Notes: generated by a model not told the origin, from the letters alone. A DNA stretch of 64,000 nucleotides from Mycolicibacterium neworleansense (GCF_001245615.1 NZ_CWKH01000001.1:1426001-1490000); one strand, 5' to 3'; positions 30,526-40,979 are shown, numbered from the stretch's first letter. Translations and numbers: made by a program.

Positions 30526-30915
30526 TCAGGCGGGCAGTTCGTGATGAATGCCGCAGGTACACAATTCGATTGACGGACACGTGCAGCGCATACCCCACTC
30601 GATGATGGCCCGCGCCTGCGCCAGCGACTCCAGTTGTGCATCGATCTCGGCCAGTTTGGTCTGTGCCAGTTCCCGGGCCACGGGCCGGCCCGGGGTGTCG
30701 TCTTCGAGCAGCAACCCGATCTCGGTCAACGAGAATCCGGCAGCCTTGCACAGTCTGATCACCTCCAGCCGCATCAGGACCGACTCTTCATAACGGCGCT
30801 GCCCGCCCACGCGCCGCGGTGCAGGCAACAGCCCGACCTGTTCGTAGTAACGCAGCGCGGTCTGGGCGATACCGCTCCGCTGCGTGACATCTCCGATGGT
30901 CAGCGTCGTGCCCAT
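30526..30915 (-). CDS. MerR-family regulator with a cysteine-rich tail
   Basis: 129 residues. The N-terminal HTH reads LTIGDVTQRSGIAQTALRYYEQVGLLP, followed by RRYEESVLMRLEVIRLCKAAGFSL, both MerR hallmarks, then a dimerising coiled helix (AQTKLAEIDAQLESLAQARAII). The C-terminus has four close cysteines, CTC-five residues-CTC, ahead of GIHHELP, a pattern suited to a metal or redox centre. The gene is divergent from a PPOX gene with a 22-bp palindrome between, the usual MerR arrangement. ATG 30915 follows GAGG. Confidence 0.9.
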   Translation of the reverse strand: MGTTLTIGDVTQRSGIAQTALRYYEQVGLLPAPRRVGGQRRYEESVLMRLEVIRLCKAAGFSLTEIGLLLEDDTPGRPVARELAQTKLAEIDAQLESLAQARAIIEWGMRCTCPSIELCTCGIHHELPA

Positions 30916-30935
30916 CTGCCCTCCTCGTCGAGCTT

Positions 30936-30957
30936 GACTTAGAGTCAACTCTAAGTC
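30936..30957. promoter_or_regulatory. MerR operator between the MerR and PPOX genes
   Basis: Perfect palindrome, arms GACTTAGAGT and ACTCTAAGTC around a 2-nt centre CA. A TTGACT hexamer (30934-30939) overlaps the left arm and could serve as a -35, as usual for MerR-type operators that lie between -35 and -10. Expected to control the PPOX gene and the MerR gene itself. Confidence 0.75.
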
Positions 30958-30970
30958 GTTGACTGGACGC

Positions 30971-31453
30971 ATGCCACAAACCGACACCACCCTTGACACC
31001 CTCGGCCGCTCCCAGTACGCCCTGCTGCGCACCTTCCGCCGGGACGGGACCGCCGTAGACACCCCGATCTGGTTCATCCTCGATGGCCGAACGGCCCTGT
31101 TCCGCACCAAGATCGGACCGAAAACCCGCAGGGTCACCGCCCGGCCCGATGTCGAACTGGTGGTCTGTGACTACAAGGGCCGTGCCACCGGTTCCGACTG
31201 GCTGACCGGCACGGCCACCGTCCTGGACGGCGAGCGAGCCCAATCGGCCAACCGGGCCCTGCACCGACGCTACGGATGGCAGTGGAACATCATGCCGCTG
31301 CTGAAGATCCCCGGCGTCACCAACGTGCACAGCGACCTCCCCTTGCGGGAAAAGCTGCGACGGGCACGCAATCGGGCGCTGTGGCCCGACAGTGCCATCG
31401 TCAGTGTGGAACTGGCCGCTACCCCAGGCAGCCGGGACCGAGCAACGCCTTGA
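30971..31453 (+). CDS. PPOX-class F420-dependent enzyme
   Basis: 160 residues with the split-barrel PNPOx-like fold: [25 protein letters not shown] at the N-terminus, the central strand [23 protein letters not shown], and [24 protein letters not shown] toward the end. In mycobacteria most such proteins use F420. The substrate is unknown; control by the divergent MerR suggests a redox or electrophile response. The ATG at 30971 follows the operator by 13 bases. The 3' end overlaps dnaE1 by 35 bases in the convergent orientation. Confidence 0.85.
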   Translation: MPQTDTTLDTLGRSQYALLRTFRRDGTAVDTPIWFILDGRTALFRTKIGPKTRRVTARPDVELVVCDYKGRATGSDWLTGTATVLDGERAQSANRALHRRYGWQWNIMPLLKIPGVTNVHSDLPLREKLRRARNRALWPDSAIVSVELAATPGSRDRATP

Positions 31454-34400
31454 GGTCACCCATCAAGGCCGAGGACGGGGTCACCCGCAGCGACTGATCC
31501 AGCTCCAGGGTGGTGATCCGCTCACCGCTGATCAGCCGGAGATGCACCTGCGAGGTGCCGGGATGATTGGCCAGGACCTGCTTGAGCGCACTCACCTTGT
31601 CGATCGTGCACTGACGGGTGGGCAGGCTGACCGCCAGCGGGCGGTCAGCTTGCGCACTGCTGAAGTCGGGCACCACCAGTTCGTGGGCGATCAGCGAGAT
31701 CCGGTCATCGCGCGCGGCCACTTTCGCCTTGACCAGCACCACGACGTCATCGGCGATCTCGTGGCCGAACAGCGAGTACGTCTGCGGGAAGAACAGCACC
31801 TCGATACCACCGGTGAGATCTTCCAATTGAGCTGATGCCCAGGGCAAGCCGTTCTTGTTCACGCGACGGTTGACCGAGGCCAGGATGCCGCCGACCACCA
31901 CCTGCGCATCGTTGGCGATGTCGCCGTCGAGAATTGCCGGGATCTGGGTGTCGACCTGGTTGGCCAGCAGGTGGGCTACTCCGTTGAGCGGGTGGCCGGA
32001 CACGTACAGGCCCAGCATCTCCCGTTCGAGGGCGAGCTTGTGCTTGTCCTCCCACTCCTCCTCGGGCACCTTGATGGTGAACACCGCATCCGTGCCGCCA
32101 CCGTCGTCGGCACCGCCGAACAGGTCGAACTGGCCCATGGCCTCGGCCTTCTTGGTGCCGAGCACCGAGTCGACGGCGTCGGTGTGGACCAGGAATAGCC
32201 CCTTGCGGGGGTGGCCCAGCGAATCGAACGCGCCGGCCTTCACCAATGACTCGGTGACCTTCTTGTTGCAGGCCGCGATATCGATCTTGTTCAGATAATC
32301 CGAGAAGTCGGCGTACTTGCCCTTCTCGGTTCGGGTACTGATAAGCGAAGCAACGACATTCGCACCGACGTTGCGGATCGCACCCAGACCGAACCGGATG
32401 TCGTCGCCGACCGAGGCGAAGTTCTGCACCGACTCGTTGACGTCGGGCGGCAGCACCGTGATACCCAGCCGCCGGCAGTCGGCCAGATACACCGCGGCCT
32501 TGTCCTTGTCGTCACCGACCGAGGTGAGCAGGCCGGCCATGTACTCGGCGGGGTAGTTGGCCTTGAGGTAGGCCGTCCAGTACGACACCAGGCCGTAACC
32601 GGCCGCGTGCGATTTGTTGAACGCGTAGCCGGCGAACGGAAGAATGGTGTCCCACAACGCTTTCACCGCAGCCTCGGAGAACCCGTTGGCGGTCATGCCT
32701 TCCTTGAAGCCCTTGTACTCGGCCTCGAGCACCTCAAGCTTCTTCTTACCCATGGCCTTTCGGAGCGCATCGGCCTTACCCATGGTGTAGGAAGCGACCT
32801 TCTGCGCGATGAACATGATCTGCTCTTGGTAGACGATCAGGCCGTAAGTCTCGGCCAGGATGTCCTTGAGCGGTTCCTCGAGCTCGGGATGGATCGGTTT
32901 GATCGCCTGACGGCCGTTCTTACGGTCGGCGTAATCGTTGTGGGCGTTCATGCCCATCGGGCCGGGGCGGTACAGCGCCAGCACCGCCACGATGTCGTTG
33001 AATCCGGTGGGCTGCATGCGGCGCAGCAGGTCACGCATCGCGCTGCCGTCGAGCTGGAACACGCCCAATGTGTCGCCGCGGCCGAGCAGCTCGTAGGCGG
33101 CCGGATCGTCGAACGGCAGCGTGTCCAGGTCCAGGTCGATCCCCCGGTTGGCCTTGATGTTCTCCAGGCAGTCACCGATGATCGTCAGGTTCCGCAGGCC
33201 CAGGAAGTCCATCTTCAGCAGACCGATGGCCTCGCACGACGGATAGTCCCAACCGGTGATGACCGCCCCGTCCTGGGGCCGCTTCCACAGCGGGATCGCG
33301 TCGATGAGCGGCTCGGAGCTCATGATCACCGCGCAGGCGTGGACACCCGCGTTGCGGACCAGACCCTCCAGACCGCGTGCGGTCTCGAAAATGGTCCGCA
33401 CATCGGGGTCGGTGTCGATCAGGGTGCGGACCTCGGCGGCTTCCTTGTACCGCTCGTGGTTGGGATCGGTGATCCCCGAGACCGGGATGTCCTTGGCCAT
33501 GATGGGCGGCGGCAGCGCCTTCGTGATCCGGTCGGCGATCGCGAAACCGGGCTGGCCGTAATGCACGCGGGCCGAATCCTTCAGCGCCGCTTTGGTTTTG
33601 ATGGTGCCGAAGGTGATGACCTGGGCCACCCGGTCGCTGCCCCACTTGTTGGCCGCATACCGCAGCATCTCGCCGCGGCGGCGGTCGTCGAAGTCGATGT
33701 CGATATCGGGGGCGGACGGACGTTCCGGGTTGAGGAAGCGCTCGAACAGCAGACCGTGCGGGATCGGGTCGATGTTGGTGATGCCCAGCGCGTAGGCCAC
33801 CAGCGAACCGGCCGCGGATCCGCGGCCCGGCCCCACCCGGATCCCGACCGAGCGGGCGTAGTTGATCAGGTCGGCCACGATCAGGAAGTAGGAGGGAAAA
33901 CCCTTCTCGCAGATGACCTTGATCTCGTAGGCCGCGCGGTCCGTGTACTCGGCCGGCACCGCCGCGCCGCGGAACCTGCGCTCCAGCCCGGCCTGCACCT
34001 CGTGGGTCAGCCATGAGTTCTGGTCATGGCCGTCGGGCACCGGGAACACCGGCATGCGGTCGGTGGGTGTCCAGACGTCGGCGTAGGACTGCACCCGCTC
34101 ACCGATGAGGACCGTGGAATCGCAGGCACCCGGCACCTGCGAGTCCCACAGTGCGCGCATCTCCTCGGCTGACTTCAGGTAGTAGCCGTCGCCGTCGAAC
34201 TTGAACCGGTTCGGATCCGACAGGGTCTTGCCGGTCTGGATGCACAGCAGCGCCTCGTGGTTCTGCGAGGCCTCACGGGTGACGTAGTGGCAGTCGTTGG
34301 TCGCCAGCGGCGGGATGTTGAGCTTCTGCCCGATCTCCAGCAGGCCCTCGCGGACGCGGCGCTCGATGTCGAGGCCGTGGTCCATGAGCTCGAGGAAGAA

Positions 34401-34967
34401 GTTCTCGGGACCGAAGATCTCGCGCCATTTGGCGGCCGCTTCCAGCGCCTCCTGACGATGGCCCAGCCGCAGCCTGGTCTGCACCTCACCGGACGGGCAA
34501 CCGGTGGTCGCGATGATGCCGGCGGCGTGTTCGGCGATGATCTCGGCGTCCATGCGCGACCATTTGCCGAGCTGACCCTCGAACGAGGCCAGCGACGACA
34601 GCTTGAACAGGTTGCGCAGACCGGTCGCGTTCTCCGCGACCATCGTCATGTGGGTGTAGGCACCGCTACCCGAGACGTCGTCGCTCTTCTGGCTCGGGTC
34701 ACCCCACTGGACGCGCTTGGTCTCGAACCGCGACGCGGGCGCGATATACGCCTCGATACCGATGATCGGTTTGATCCCGGCCTTGGTCGCCGAGTTGTAG
34801 AACTCGCTGGCGCCGAACATGTTGCCGTGGTCGGTCATGCCGATCGCCGGCATGCCCAGACGCTGCGCCTCGGCCAGCATCGGGGTGATCTTCGCGGCGC
34901 CGTCCAGCATCGAGTACTCGGTGTGGTTGTGCAGGTGCACGAAGGACCCAGAAGATGAACCGCTCAT
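31419..34967 (-). CDS. dnaE1: DNA polymerase III alpha subunit, replicative DnaE1
   Basis: 1182 residues, the length of mycobacterial DnaE1. The N-terminal PHP domain has [13 protein letters not shown]; in mycobacteria the intact PHP metal site is known to be the replicative 3'-5' exonuclease. The polymerase core shows [14 protein letters not shown] and the catalytic acidic motif PDIDIDFDD. The [20 protein letters not shown] region marks the fingers, and [10 protein letters not shown] follows. The C-terminal part contains the OB fold ([18 protein letters not shown]). It starts at ATG 34967 with a TAGACT hexamer nine bases upstream. Replicates the chromosome with DnaN and other holoenzyme parts. 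Confidence 0.97.
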   Translation of the reverse strand: MSGSSSGSFVHLHNHTEYSMLDGAAKITPMLAEAQRLGMPAIGMTDHGNMFGASEFYNSATKAGIKPIIGIEAYIAPASRFETKRVQWGDPSQKSDDVSGSGAYTHMTMVAENATGLRNLFKLSSLASFEGQLGKWSRMDAEIIAEHAAGIIATTGCPSGEVQTRLRLGHRQEALEAAAKWREIFGPENFFLELMDHGLDIERRVREGLLEIGQKLNIPPLATNDCHYVTREASQNHEALLCIQTGKTLSDPNRFKFDGDGYYLKSAEEMRALWDSQVPGACDSTVLIGERVQSYADVWTPTDRMPVFPVPDGHDQNSWLTHEVQAGLERRFRGAAVPAEYTDRAAYEIKVICEKGFPSYFLIVADLINYARSVGIRVGPGRGSAAGSLVAYALGITNIDPIPHGLLFERFLNPERPSAPDIDIDFDDRRRGEMLRYAANKWGSDRVAQVITFGTIKTKAALKDSARVHYGQPGFAIADRITKALPPPIMAKDIPVSGITDPNHERYKEAAEVRTLIDTDPDVRTIFETARGLEGLVRNAGVHACAVIMSSEPLIDAIPLWKRPQDGAVITGWDYPSCEAIGLLKMDFLGLRNLTIIGDCLENIKANRGIDLDLDTLPFDDPAAYELLGRGDTLGVFQLDGSAMRDLLRRMQPTGFNDIVAVLALYRPGPMGMNAHNDYADRKNGRQAIKPIHPELEEPLKDILAETYGLIVYQEQIMFIAQKVASYTMGKADALRKAMGKKKLEVLEAEYKGFKEGMTANGFSEAAVKALWDTILPFAGYAFNKSHAAGYGLVSYWTAYLKANYPAEYMAGLLTSVGDDKDKAAVYLADCRRLGITVLPPDVNESVQNFASVGDDIRFGLGAIRNVGANVVASLISTRTEKGKYADFSDYLNKIDIAACNKKVTESLVKAGAFDSLGHPRKGLFLVHTDAVDSVLGTKKAEAMGQFDLFGGADDGGGTDAVFTIKVPEEEWEDKHKLALEREMLGLYVSGHPLNGVAHLLANQVDTQIPAILDGDIANDAQVVVGGILASVNRRVNKNGLPWASAQLEDLTGGIEVLFFPQTYSLFGHEIADDVVVLVKAKVAARDDRISLIAHELVVPDFSSAQADRPLAVSLPTRQCTIDKVSALKQVLANHPGTSQVHLRLISGERITTLELDQSLRVTPSSALMGDLKALLGPGCLG

Positions 34968-35036
34968 AGGGATGCCAGTCTATGGCGCCCCACCGACACC
35001 GCCGCGCGTGTCGCTACGCGTGTCTCTGCCGGCGAG

Positions 35037-35684
35037 TCAGAGATCACGGTCGGAGACAGACAGCAAGCCGTCACCAATCAGCACATGCAGTTGCTTAGCT
35101 ATCGCCGGGACATCGACGGGCCGACGCTGCCAACCGCTGTAGGCGCCCACCCCCCACAGCATCGAGTACAGCAGTTCGACCAGTGTGGCCCGCTCGGTGT
35201 GCGGCGGCAGCTCGCGTCGCGCAACCGCATCGTCGATCAGTTCACCGAGGAAACCGCGGGTGGCCGCGACGGTGGCGGCGGGCAGATCCGGGTGGCGGTA
35301 CGCCTCCAGCCGCGCGTTGACCAGGAACCCCACCACTGCACAGTCCCGTTGCCACACCGCCACCACGGCATCGATGTACGCACGCAGCCGATCCAGTGTT
35401 CCGTCATGCTGTTTCGCGACGTGAATGCACGAGATGACAGCGTCGTGCGCCTGGTTGAGCAGTGCCCCGTACAGCTCCTCGCGACTGGCGAAATAATAGT
35501 TCAGCGTCGGACGGCTCAGCCCGCTCCGATTGGCGATCTCCTGGAATGTGGCCGCGGCGTAACCACGCTCGTTGATGACTTCATAGGCCGCTTGCACGAT
35601 GCGTTCCCGGGTTTGCGCAGCGTCGGCACCAACCGGTCGACCCGGCCCCCGACGGCCGCCCCGAGTTCTCCCACGCGGAGTCAT
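35037..35684 (-). CDS. TetR-family transcriptional regulator
   Basis: 215 residues. A basic N-terminal tail (TPRGRTRGGRRGPGRPVG) precedes the HTH ATFQEIANRSGLSRPTLNYYF at about residues 44-64, then ASREELYGALLNQAHDAV. The C-terminal helices resemble the Rv1534-like group. The effector is unknown. A TAGTGT hexamer (35692-35697 on the + strand as its complement) precedes the ATG by seven bases, suggesting a leaderless mRNA. It lies between dnaE1 and the sigma/YciI pair; its target is not evident. Confidence 0.9.
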   Translation of the reverse strand: MTPRGRTRGGRRGPGRPVGADAAQTRERIVQAAYEVINERGYAAATFQEIANRSGLSRPTLNYYFASREELYGALLNQAHDAVISCIHVAKQHDGTLDRLRAYIDAVVAVWQRDCAVVGFLVNARLEAYRHPDLPAATVAATRGFLGELIDDAVARRELPPHTERATLVELLYSMLWGVGAYSGWQRRPVDVPAIAKQLHVLIGDGLLSVSDRDL

Positions 35685-35754
35685 CTAGCAAACACTATTG
35701 CATTGCCATAAGGGCGTCAAAAGCCCCTACCGCAAATCGCGCTGACAGCGCCGG

Positions 35755-36930
35755 TCAGGACAGCCGGCGGATGCGGCCGGTCAGGTGGCTGCGCACCGCC
35801 TCATCGGAGGTCAACTCGATTGCGCGCCGATACGCCGCCGCTGCCTCCTCGGCCCGTCCCGCCTCGGCGAGCAGATGGCCGCGGGTGACCCACGCCGGCT
35901 GGAACACGTCGGCGGACCGGTCCGTGATCGCGTTCAGGGCGCGCAATCCAGCGTCGGCGCCATCGATTTCGCCGTCGAGAGCCGCCAGGGCGACGGCGGC
36001 GCCCAGTGATGGCCCCACCCGCATCAGCGCCCGGTACAACTTGCGCACTGCCTGACGGTCGACGCCGGCGGCGCAGTGCGCCGACTGAATCGCCGCCTCG
36101 TACTGGAACCGGCCCGGCCGTCTCGAGCGGTGGGCCTGGGCGAGCAGGCGCTCGCCCCGCGCCAGCAACCCGGTGTCCCACCGGCCGCGGTCCTGATCGT
36201 CGAGAGCAACGAAATTGCCGCTACGGTCGAAGCGTGCCGGACGCCGCGCCTCGCACAGGCAGATCAAGGCGGCCAGGCCGAGCGCTTCCGGCTCCTCGGG
36301 CAGCAACTCGACGAGTACCAGGGCCAGATGCAGGGCCTCCGATGCCAGCGAATCGATGACCGGCCGCTGCGGCACCGACAGCCAGTCGATCGAATACGCG
36401 CCGTAGACCGCCTCGAGTACCTCAGGCAGTCGCGTGGCGAGGTCGGCGCGCTCGGGCAGGGTGAACGGGATACCCGTGTCGCGGATGCGTTTCTTGGCCC
36501 GCACCAGCCGCTGCGCCATCGTCGCCGGGGCGACGGCGAATGCGGCGGCGATGGCGGCCGCGTCCACGCCCAGTACCGTCTGCAACATCAACGGGGTACG
36601 GATGTCGACGGCGATGGCCGGGTGCGCGCACACCAGCATGAGCTCGAGCCGACGATCGGGAATCTCCGCCGCTTCAGCTCCCCCTTCGACGACGTCGTAA
36701 TCATCGGTCAACGGCCCAGTCAGCCGATGAGCCGGTGATTTCCACATGTCCCGCAGTCGATTACGCGCCACAGTGAGCAACCACGCCTCTGGATTGCCCG
36801 GGATGCCGTCTTGCGGCCAGCGCTGCAGCGCGCGCTCCATCGCGTCGGCCAGCGCGTCCTCGGCCGCGGCGATGTCGCGACACTGTGCGGCCAGCAGCGC
36901 GAGCAGCCGGCCGTACGACCGGCCGGCCAC
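35755..36930 (-). CDS. ECF sigma factor with C-terminal DUF6596 (ECF42-like)
   Basis: About 391 residues from GTG 36930. Sigma region 2 includes AAAEDALADAMERALQRWPQDG and NPEAWLLTVARNRLRDMW. Region 4 is LMLQTVLGVDAAAIAAAFAVAPATMAQRLVRAKKRIR. Then comes a long helical/TPR-like C-terminal domain typical of the group paired with YCII proteins instead of an anti-sigma factor. It lies 29 bases after the YciI gene, as in ECF42 loci. In-frame starts at 37029 (GTG) and 37044 (ATG) would overlap YciI by 70-85 bases; the true start is uncertain. Confidence 0.82.
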   Translation of the reverse strand: MAGRSYGRLLALLAAQCRDIAAAEDALADAMERALQRWPQDGIPGNPEAWLLTVARNRLRDMWKSPAHRLTGPLTDDYDVVEGGAEAAEIPDRRLELMLVCAHPAIAVDIRTPLMLQTVLGVDAAAIAAAFAVAPATMAQRLVRAKKRIRDTGIPFTLPERADLATRLPEVLEAVYGAYSIDWLSVPQRPVIDSLASEALHLALVLVELLPEEPEALGLAALICLCEARRPARFDRSGNFVALDDQDRGRWDTGLLARGERLLAQAHRSRRPGRFQYEAAIQSAHCAAGVDRQAVRKLYRALMRVGPSLGAAVALAALDGEIDGADAGLRALNAITDRSADVFQPAWVTRGHLLAEAGRAEEAAAAYRRAIELTSDEAVRSHLTGRIRRLS

Positions 36931-36959
36931 GTGCGTGAGCCGCTCCCCGGCCGGCGTGT

Positions 36960-37337
36960 TCAGGGCGTGTACCAGCCCTGGCCCCGGCCGTAGGTCACCG
37001 CGACAGGTCTGACCTCGATCGAGCCCCACGCCGCGGCCGGACATTTCGCCGCCCAGGCCAGTGCCGCGTCGAGGTCGGGCACCTCGATCACGAACACCCC
37101 ACCCAGCCGTTCCCTGGTGTCGGCGAACGGGCCGTCCTGGATCTCCGGCGTGCCGCCGCGAGCGGTGTAGGTCGTTGTCGCCGACGCCGACTGGAGCACC
37201 TGCGTACCGATGAGCACACCGGCCGCATCCAGATCATCGGCATATCGGGCGAACGCGGCCTGGGCCGGCTTCATGTCCTCCTCGCTCAGGCCCGCCTCCG
37301 GCCCCTCCTGGTAATGCATGAGTAGGCAGTACTGCAC
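36960..37337 (-). CDS. YCII/DGPF-domain protein paired with the sigma factor
   Basis: 125 residues of the YCII-related family: QYCLLMHYQEGPEAGLSE at the N-terminus and the DGPF motif in IQDGPFADTRERLGGVFVIEV, with DLDAALAWAAKCPAA following. YCII proteins have a ferredoxin-like fold with proposed catalytic His/Asp; their role beside ECF42 sigma factors is believed to be in regulation but the mechanism is not settled. GTG 37337 follows AGGAGG. First gene of a two-gene unit with the sigma factor. Confidence 0.88.
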   Translation of the reverse strand: MQYCLLMHYQEGPEAGLSEEDMKPAQAAFARYADDLDAAGVLIGTQVLQSASATTTYTARGGTPEIQDGPFADTRERLGGVFVIEVPDLDAALAWAAKCPAAAWGSIEVRPVAVTYGRGQGWYTP

Positions 37338-37367
37338 GGTGTCCTCCTGGTTGTCATTTCCAGCCTG

Positions 37368-38315
37368 TCACCGTGATGACGATTCCGGTTCCACCCGATC
37401 GACAATGTCGGCCACCGCATCAGAGGGTTTTCTGCGCAGCGCGCTGAACGTCATGATCACCAGCGCCGCCCAGATCAGGGCGAAACCGACCCACCGGCCC
37501 GGAGGCATCGGCTCATGGCCGATGAACACACCCCAGGCCATCTGCAGCCCCGGATTCAGATAGAACAACAAGCCCAACGTCACCATCGGGAGCCGCTGCG
37601 CGGCCGCGGCGAACAGCAGCAACGGCACGGCGGTCACCGGTCCGGCCAGCAGCAACAGCACCGCGTGCCAGGGGCCGTGGCTGAGGAAGTTGCCGCGGCC
37701 CAGCACCTCCAGCGTGATCACGTAGCCGGCGGCCAGAGGAAGCGCCACCAACGTTTCCACGGCCACGCTCACCCGCGGATCGGCCTGAACCACCTTCTTC
37801 ACCAGCCCGTATACCCCGAATGACAGCGCCAGGATGACCGCGATGTACGGCGGTGCCCCCAACTCGACCGTCAGGATGACCACCGCGACGAGGGCGAGCG
37901 CCAGGGCGACCGCCTGCCATCGATTGATCCGCTCACGGAACACCAGCACGCCCAGCAGCACGCTGACCAACGGGTTGATGAAGTAGCCGAGCGCGGCATC
38001 CACCACGTGGCCGGTGGTGACGGCGTAGATGTAGGTGCCCCAGTTGATCGAGATCAGGGCCGCCGCCGCAATCAATTGCAGCCACGTCCGAAGCGTCAAC
38101 CGGCGTAGATCGCCCAGCCGACGGGCCACCGCCAGCACCAGCAGCAGGAACAGCGCGCTCCACACGATGCGGTGGGCCAGCACCTCCGGCGCCCCGGCCG
38201 GCAGCAACAGCAGGAAGAACCCGGGGCACAAGCCCCACCAGATGTAGGCACCCGCACCGTAGAGCACCCCCGAGCTGGCTCCACTCACCGGCTGCGGAGG
38301 TGCCTGCACACCCAC
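37368..38315 (-). CDS. rarD: RarD-type EamA/DMT transporter
   Basis: 315 residues with about ten hydrophobic helices in two EamA halves. The RarD signature is visible: GAGAYIWWGLCPGFF near residue 20, EVLAHRIVWSALFL, NWGTYIYAVTTGHVVDAALGYF-type region at about 92-113, and FYLNPGLQMAWGVF late. RarD homologues are drug/metabolite transporters of undefined substrate (linked to chloramphenicol sensitivity in other bacteria). GTG start two bases before the preceding gene's stop. It may be co-transcribed with the RluD-family and lspA genes. Confidence 0.9.
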   Translation of the reverse strand: MGVQAPPQPVSGASSGVLYGAGAYIWWGLCPGFFLLLLPAGAPEVLAHRIVWSALFLLLVLAVARRLGDLRRLTLRTWLQLIAAAALISINWGTYIYAVTTGHVVDAALGYFINPLVSVLLGVLVFRERINRWQAVALALALVAVVILTVELGAPPYIAVILALSFGVYGLVKKVVQADPRVSVAVETLVALPLAAGYVITLEVLGRGNFLSHGPWHAVLLLLAGPVTAVPLLLFAAAAQRLPMVTLGLLFYLNPGLQMAWGVFIGHEPMPPGRWVGFALIWAALVIMTFSALRRKPSDAVADIVDRVEPESSSR

Positions 38316-38317
38316 GG

Positions 38318-39241
38318 CTAGTGGCGGCGCAGGACGTCGAGGGCGGACTGCAGGTCGGCCGGGTACGGGCTGGTGATCTCGACCCGCCGCCCGTCAGCCG
38401 GATGGGCGAAGGCCAGGGACCGGGCATGCAACCACTGACGTTCCAGCCCAAGCTTTTTCGCCAGTGTGGGATCGGCACCGTAGGTCATGTCGCCGCAACA
38501 CGGGTGGTGCAGCGCGGCGAAGTGCACACGGATCTGGTGGGTCCGGCCGGTCTCCAGCTCGATGTCGAGCAGGCTGGCGGCCTGGAACGCCTCAAGCGTG
38601 TCGTAATGGGTGATGCTGTGCCGACCGCCCTCGACGACGGCGAACTTCCAGTCGTGGCCGCGGTGCCGCCCGATCGGGGCGTCGATGGTGCCGCTGGACG
38701 GATCCGGGTGGCCCTGCACCAGCGCGTGGTAGCGCTTTTCCACGGTGCGCTGCTTGAACGCCCGCTTGAGCACCGTGTACGCCCGCTCGGAAAGCGCCAC
38801 CACCATGACGCCGGAGGTGCCGACATCGAGTCGGTGCACGATGCCCTGGCGTTCGTGGATGCCCGATGTGCTGATCCGGAACCCCGCGGCGGCCAGGCCG
38901 CCCAGCACGGTCGGACCGTGCCAGCCGACCGTGGCGTGCGCGGCGACCCCCGGCGGCTTGTCCACCGCCACGATGTCGTCGTCGGCGTAGAGGATGTCCA
39001 TGCCCTCGATGTCGACCGGGGTGTTCTCGACCGGTGCCGGCGCCTCGGGCAGGCGAACCTCCAGCCACGCCCCGGCGACCAGCTTGTCGGACTTCGCCGC
39101 GGGCGCGCCGTCGATGTCGACACCGCCGTCCTCGGCCATGGCGGCCACGGCCGTCCGCGACAGCCCGAGCAGCCGGGCCAGGCCGGCGTCGACTCGCATT
39201 CCAGCCAGGCCCTCGGGCACCGGCATCGACCGAGTGGTCAC
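38318..39241 (-). CDS. RluD-family 23S rRNA pseudouridine synthase
   Basis: 307 residues. An N-terminal S4-like RNA-binding part ([21 protein letters not shown] and [17 protein letters not shown]) precedes the catalytic domain with the active Asp in [19 protein letters not shown] at about residues 133-151. The C-terminal [11 protein letters not shown] block is intact. It isomerises uridines in structured RNA, most likely 23S rRNA; the exact sites cannot be inferred. The GTG start overlaps the lspA stop by one base (TAGTG), an lspA-rluD coupling common in bacteria (Rv1539-Rv1540). Confidence 0.93.
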   Translation of the reverse strand: MTTRSMPVPEGLAGMRVDAGLARLLGLSRTAVAAMAEDGGVDIDGAPAAKSDKLVAGAWLEVRLPEAPAPVENTPVDIEGMDILYADDDIVAVDKPPGVAAHATVGWHGPTVLGGLAAAGFRISTSGIHERQGIVHRLDVGTSGVMVVALSERAYTVLKRAFKQRTVEKRYHALVQGHPDPSSGTIDAPIGRHRGHDWKFAVVEGGRHSITHYDTLEAFQAASLLDIELETGRTHQIRVHFAALHHPCCGDMTYGADPTLAKKLGLERQWLHARSLAFAHPADGRRVEITSPYPADLQSALDVLRRH

Positions 39242-39954
39242 TATGACGTCTCGGCCTGGGGACCGACCGTGCTCGACTCGCCGGATGCGGTCTCCGGCTC
39301 GGCGTCACCGGCCTCTTCGGCCTTGGTGTCCTGCGCCGGGGTGTCGGCAGCGTCGGATTTCACGTTCTCCGGTTCGGAATCGTCGAGACGCCGGCGCCCG
39401 ACGGTATCGAAGTCAAAGCCGAACAACGACAACGCCACCAACAGGATCGCGCCACCGACCACCGCCGGATCGGCCACGTTGAACACCGGCCACCATCCGA
39501 CCGAGAAGAAGTCGACCACGTGACCGCGCAGCGGTCCGGGCGCACGGAAGAACCGGTCGATCAGGTTTCCGGTCGCACCGCCCAAAATCATGCCCAGGCC
39601 GATCGCCCACCACGGGGAGACCAGCCGGCGACCCATCCATACGATGCCGATCACCACGCCGGTCGCGATGAGGGTCAACACCCAGGTGTATCCGGTTGCC
39701 ATCGAGAACGCCGCTCCGGAGTTGCGCACCAGCGTCCAGGTAACGGTGTCACCGATGATCGAGACGGGCTGGCCGGGCGTGAGCAGGCGCACCGCGAGCA
39801 CCTTGGTCACCACGTCGACGAGCAGCACCACAGCAGCGACGGCGAGCAGCAGACGCAGCCGCCGCCGAGGCGGAGCAGCGGTTACAGAGGACGGCTTCGC
39901 ATCCTCGGTCGCGTCGGTTACCGGCTCTGCCGGGCCTGACGTTTCATCAGTCAC
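39241..39954 (-). CDS. lspA: Lipoprotein signal peptidase (signal peptidase II)
   Basis: 237 residues, somewhat longer than usual. Four membrane helices lie between about residues 32 and 190. The two catalytic aspartates are in TGNLIDRFF and [11 protein letters not shown], and the [12 protein letters not shown] block is conserved. It cleaves signal peptides of lipid-modified prolipoproteins such as the lipoprotein at 28403. Odd features are the long polar N-terminus and a ~45-residue acidic, Ser/Glu/Asp-rich C-terminal tail that the core enzyme does not need. GTG start. Confidence 0.95.
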   Translation of the reverse strand: MTDETSGPAEPVTDATEDAKPSSVTAAPPRRRLRLLLAVAAVVLLVDVVTKVLAVRLLTPGQPVSIIGDTVTWTLVRNSGAAFSMATGYTWVLTLIATGVVIGIVWMGRRLVSPWWAIGLGMILGGATGNLIDRFFRAPGPLRGHVVDFFSVGWWPVFNVADPAVVGGAILLVALSLFGFDFDTVGRRRLDDSEPENVKSDAADTPAQDTKAEEAGDAEPETASGESSTVGPQAETS

Positions 39955-39996
39955 TTACCCATCATCCCAAACAGTCGATGCGGGACAATCCGGACC

Positions 39997-40956
39997 GTGA
40001 TCCAGACCCAGAAGCCGCCCGCGCGCATCGTCGTCATCACCACCGGCGGCACCATCTCGACCAGTACCGACGAAGCCGGAATCAGACGACCGACGCGCAC
40101 AGGAGCAGAGCTGACGGCCGGGCTGGCCGTTGAGGCGCAGGTCGACATCGTCGACGCGATGGCCACTGACAGCGCGCTGTTCACGCCCGCCGACTGGGAC
40201 ACGATCGCGGGCGCGGCCCGCACCGCGGCAGTGTCTGCCGACGGCGTGGTCATCACCCACGGAACTGACACCATGGAGGAAACCGCGCTGTGGCTGGGAC
40301 TCACCTACGGCGGGGCTGTGCCCGTGGTGCTGACCGGGTCGCAACGCAGCGCTGATGCGCCAGACAGTGACGGGCCTGCCAACCTGCGCGATGCCATCAC
40401 GGTCGCGGCCGACCCGCAGGCCCGCGACCTCGGGGTGGCGGTGACCTTCGCCGGCACGGTGTGGCGACCGCTGGGCCTGCGCAAGCGTCACACCCAGGAG
40501 TTGAACGCCTTCACCGGCACCGCGCTCGGGACGGTTTCCGACAGGGGGTGTGCGATCACCGCATCCGGAGGACGTGCCTTCCTCGGTGAATTGTCCGCGG
40601 TGTCGGCGCCGCGGGTCGACATCGTCACCGCCTATCCGGGAGCCGATACGACGACGCTGGACGCCTGCGTCGCCGCCGGTGCCCGCGGCATCGTGCTCGC
40701 GGGGGTGGGATCGGGCAACGCCGGGGCCGCGCTGATCGACGGGATACGCAGGCACAGCCGCGACGGTGTGGTCATCGGCGTCTCGACCCGGGTTCCCGAA
40801 GGCCCCGTCGCCGCACAGTACGGACCGGGCCGGCGGCTCGTGGACGCCGGCGCCGTGGTGTTGCCCCGGCTGCGGCCGCCCCAGGCCCGGGTCTTGCTGA
40901 TGGCGGCTTTGGCCGCGGCCCGACCGGTTGTCGAGGTCGTCGACGCCTGGGGTTGA
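39997..40956 (+). CDS. ansA: L-asparaginase
   Basis: 319 residues. Hydrolyses L-asparagine to aspartate and ammonia. The first catalytic Thr is in [10 protein letters not shown] near residue 16, and the second in [11 protein letters not shown] at about residue 88, with [10 protein letters not shown] after it. This is the bacterial type related to M. tuberculosis AnsA (Rv1538c). No signal peptide is seen, so it is probably cytoplasmic. GTG start 42 bases after the divergent lspA start. Confidence 0.93.
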   Translation: MIQTQKPPARIVVITTGGTISTSTDEAGIRRPTRTGAELTAGLAVEAQVDIVDAMATDSALFTPADWDTIAGAARTAAVSADGVVITHGTDTMEETALWLGLTYGGAVPVVLTGSQRSADAPDSDGPANLRDAITVAADPQARDLGVAVTFAGTVWRPLGLRKRHTQELNAFTGTALGTVSDRGCAITASGGRAFLGELSAVSAPRVDIVTAYPGADTTTLDACVAAGARGIVLAGVGSGNAGAALIDGIRRHSRDGVVIGVSTRVPEGPVAAQYGPGRRLVDAGAVVLPRLRPPQARVLLMAALAAARPVVEVVDAWG

Positions 40957-40979
40957 CGGCCCATGGTCAAATAGAGAAC

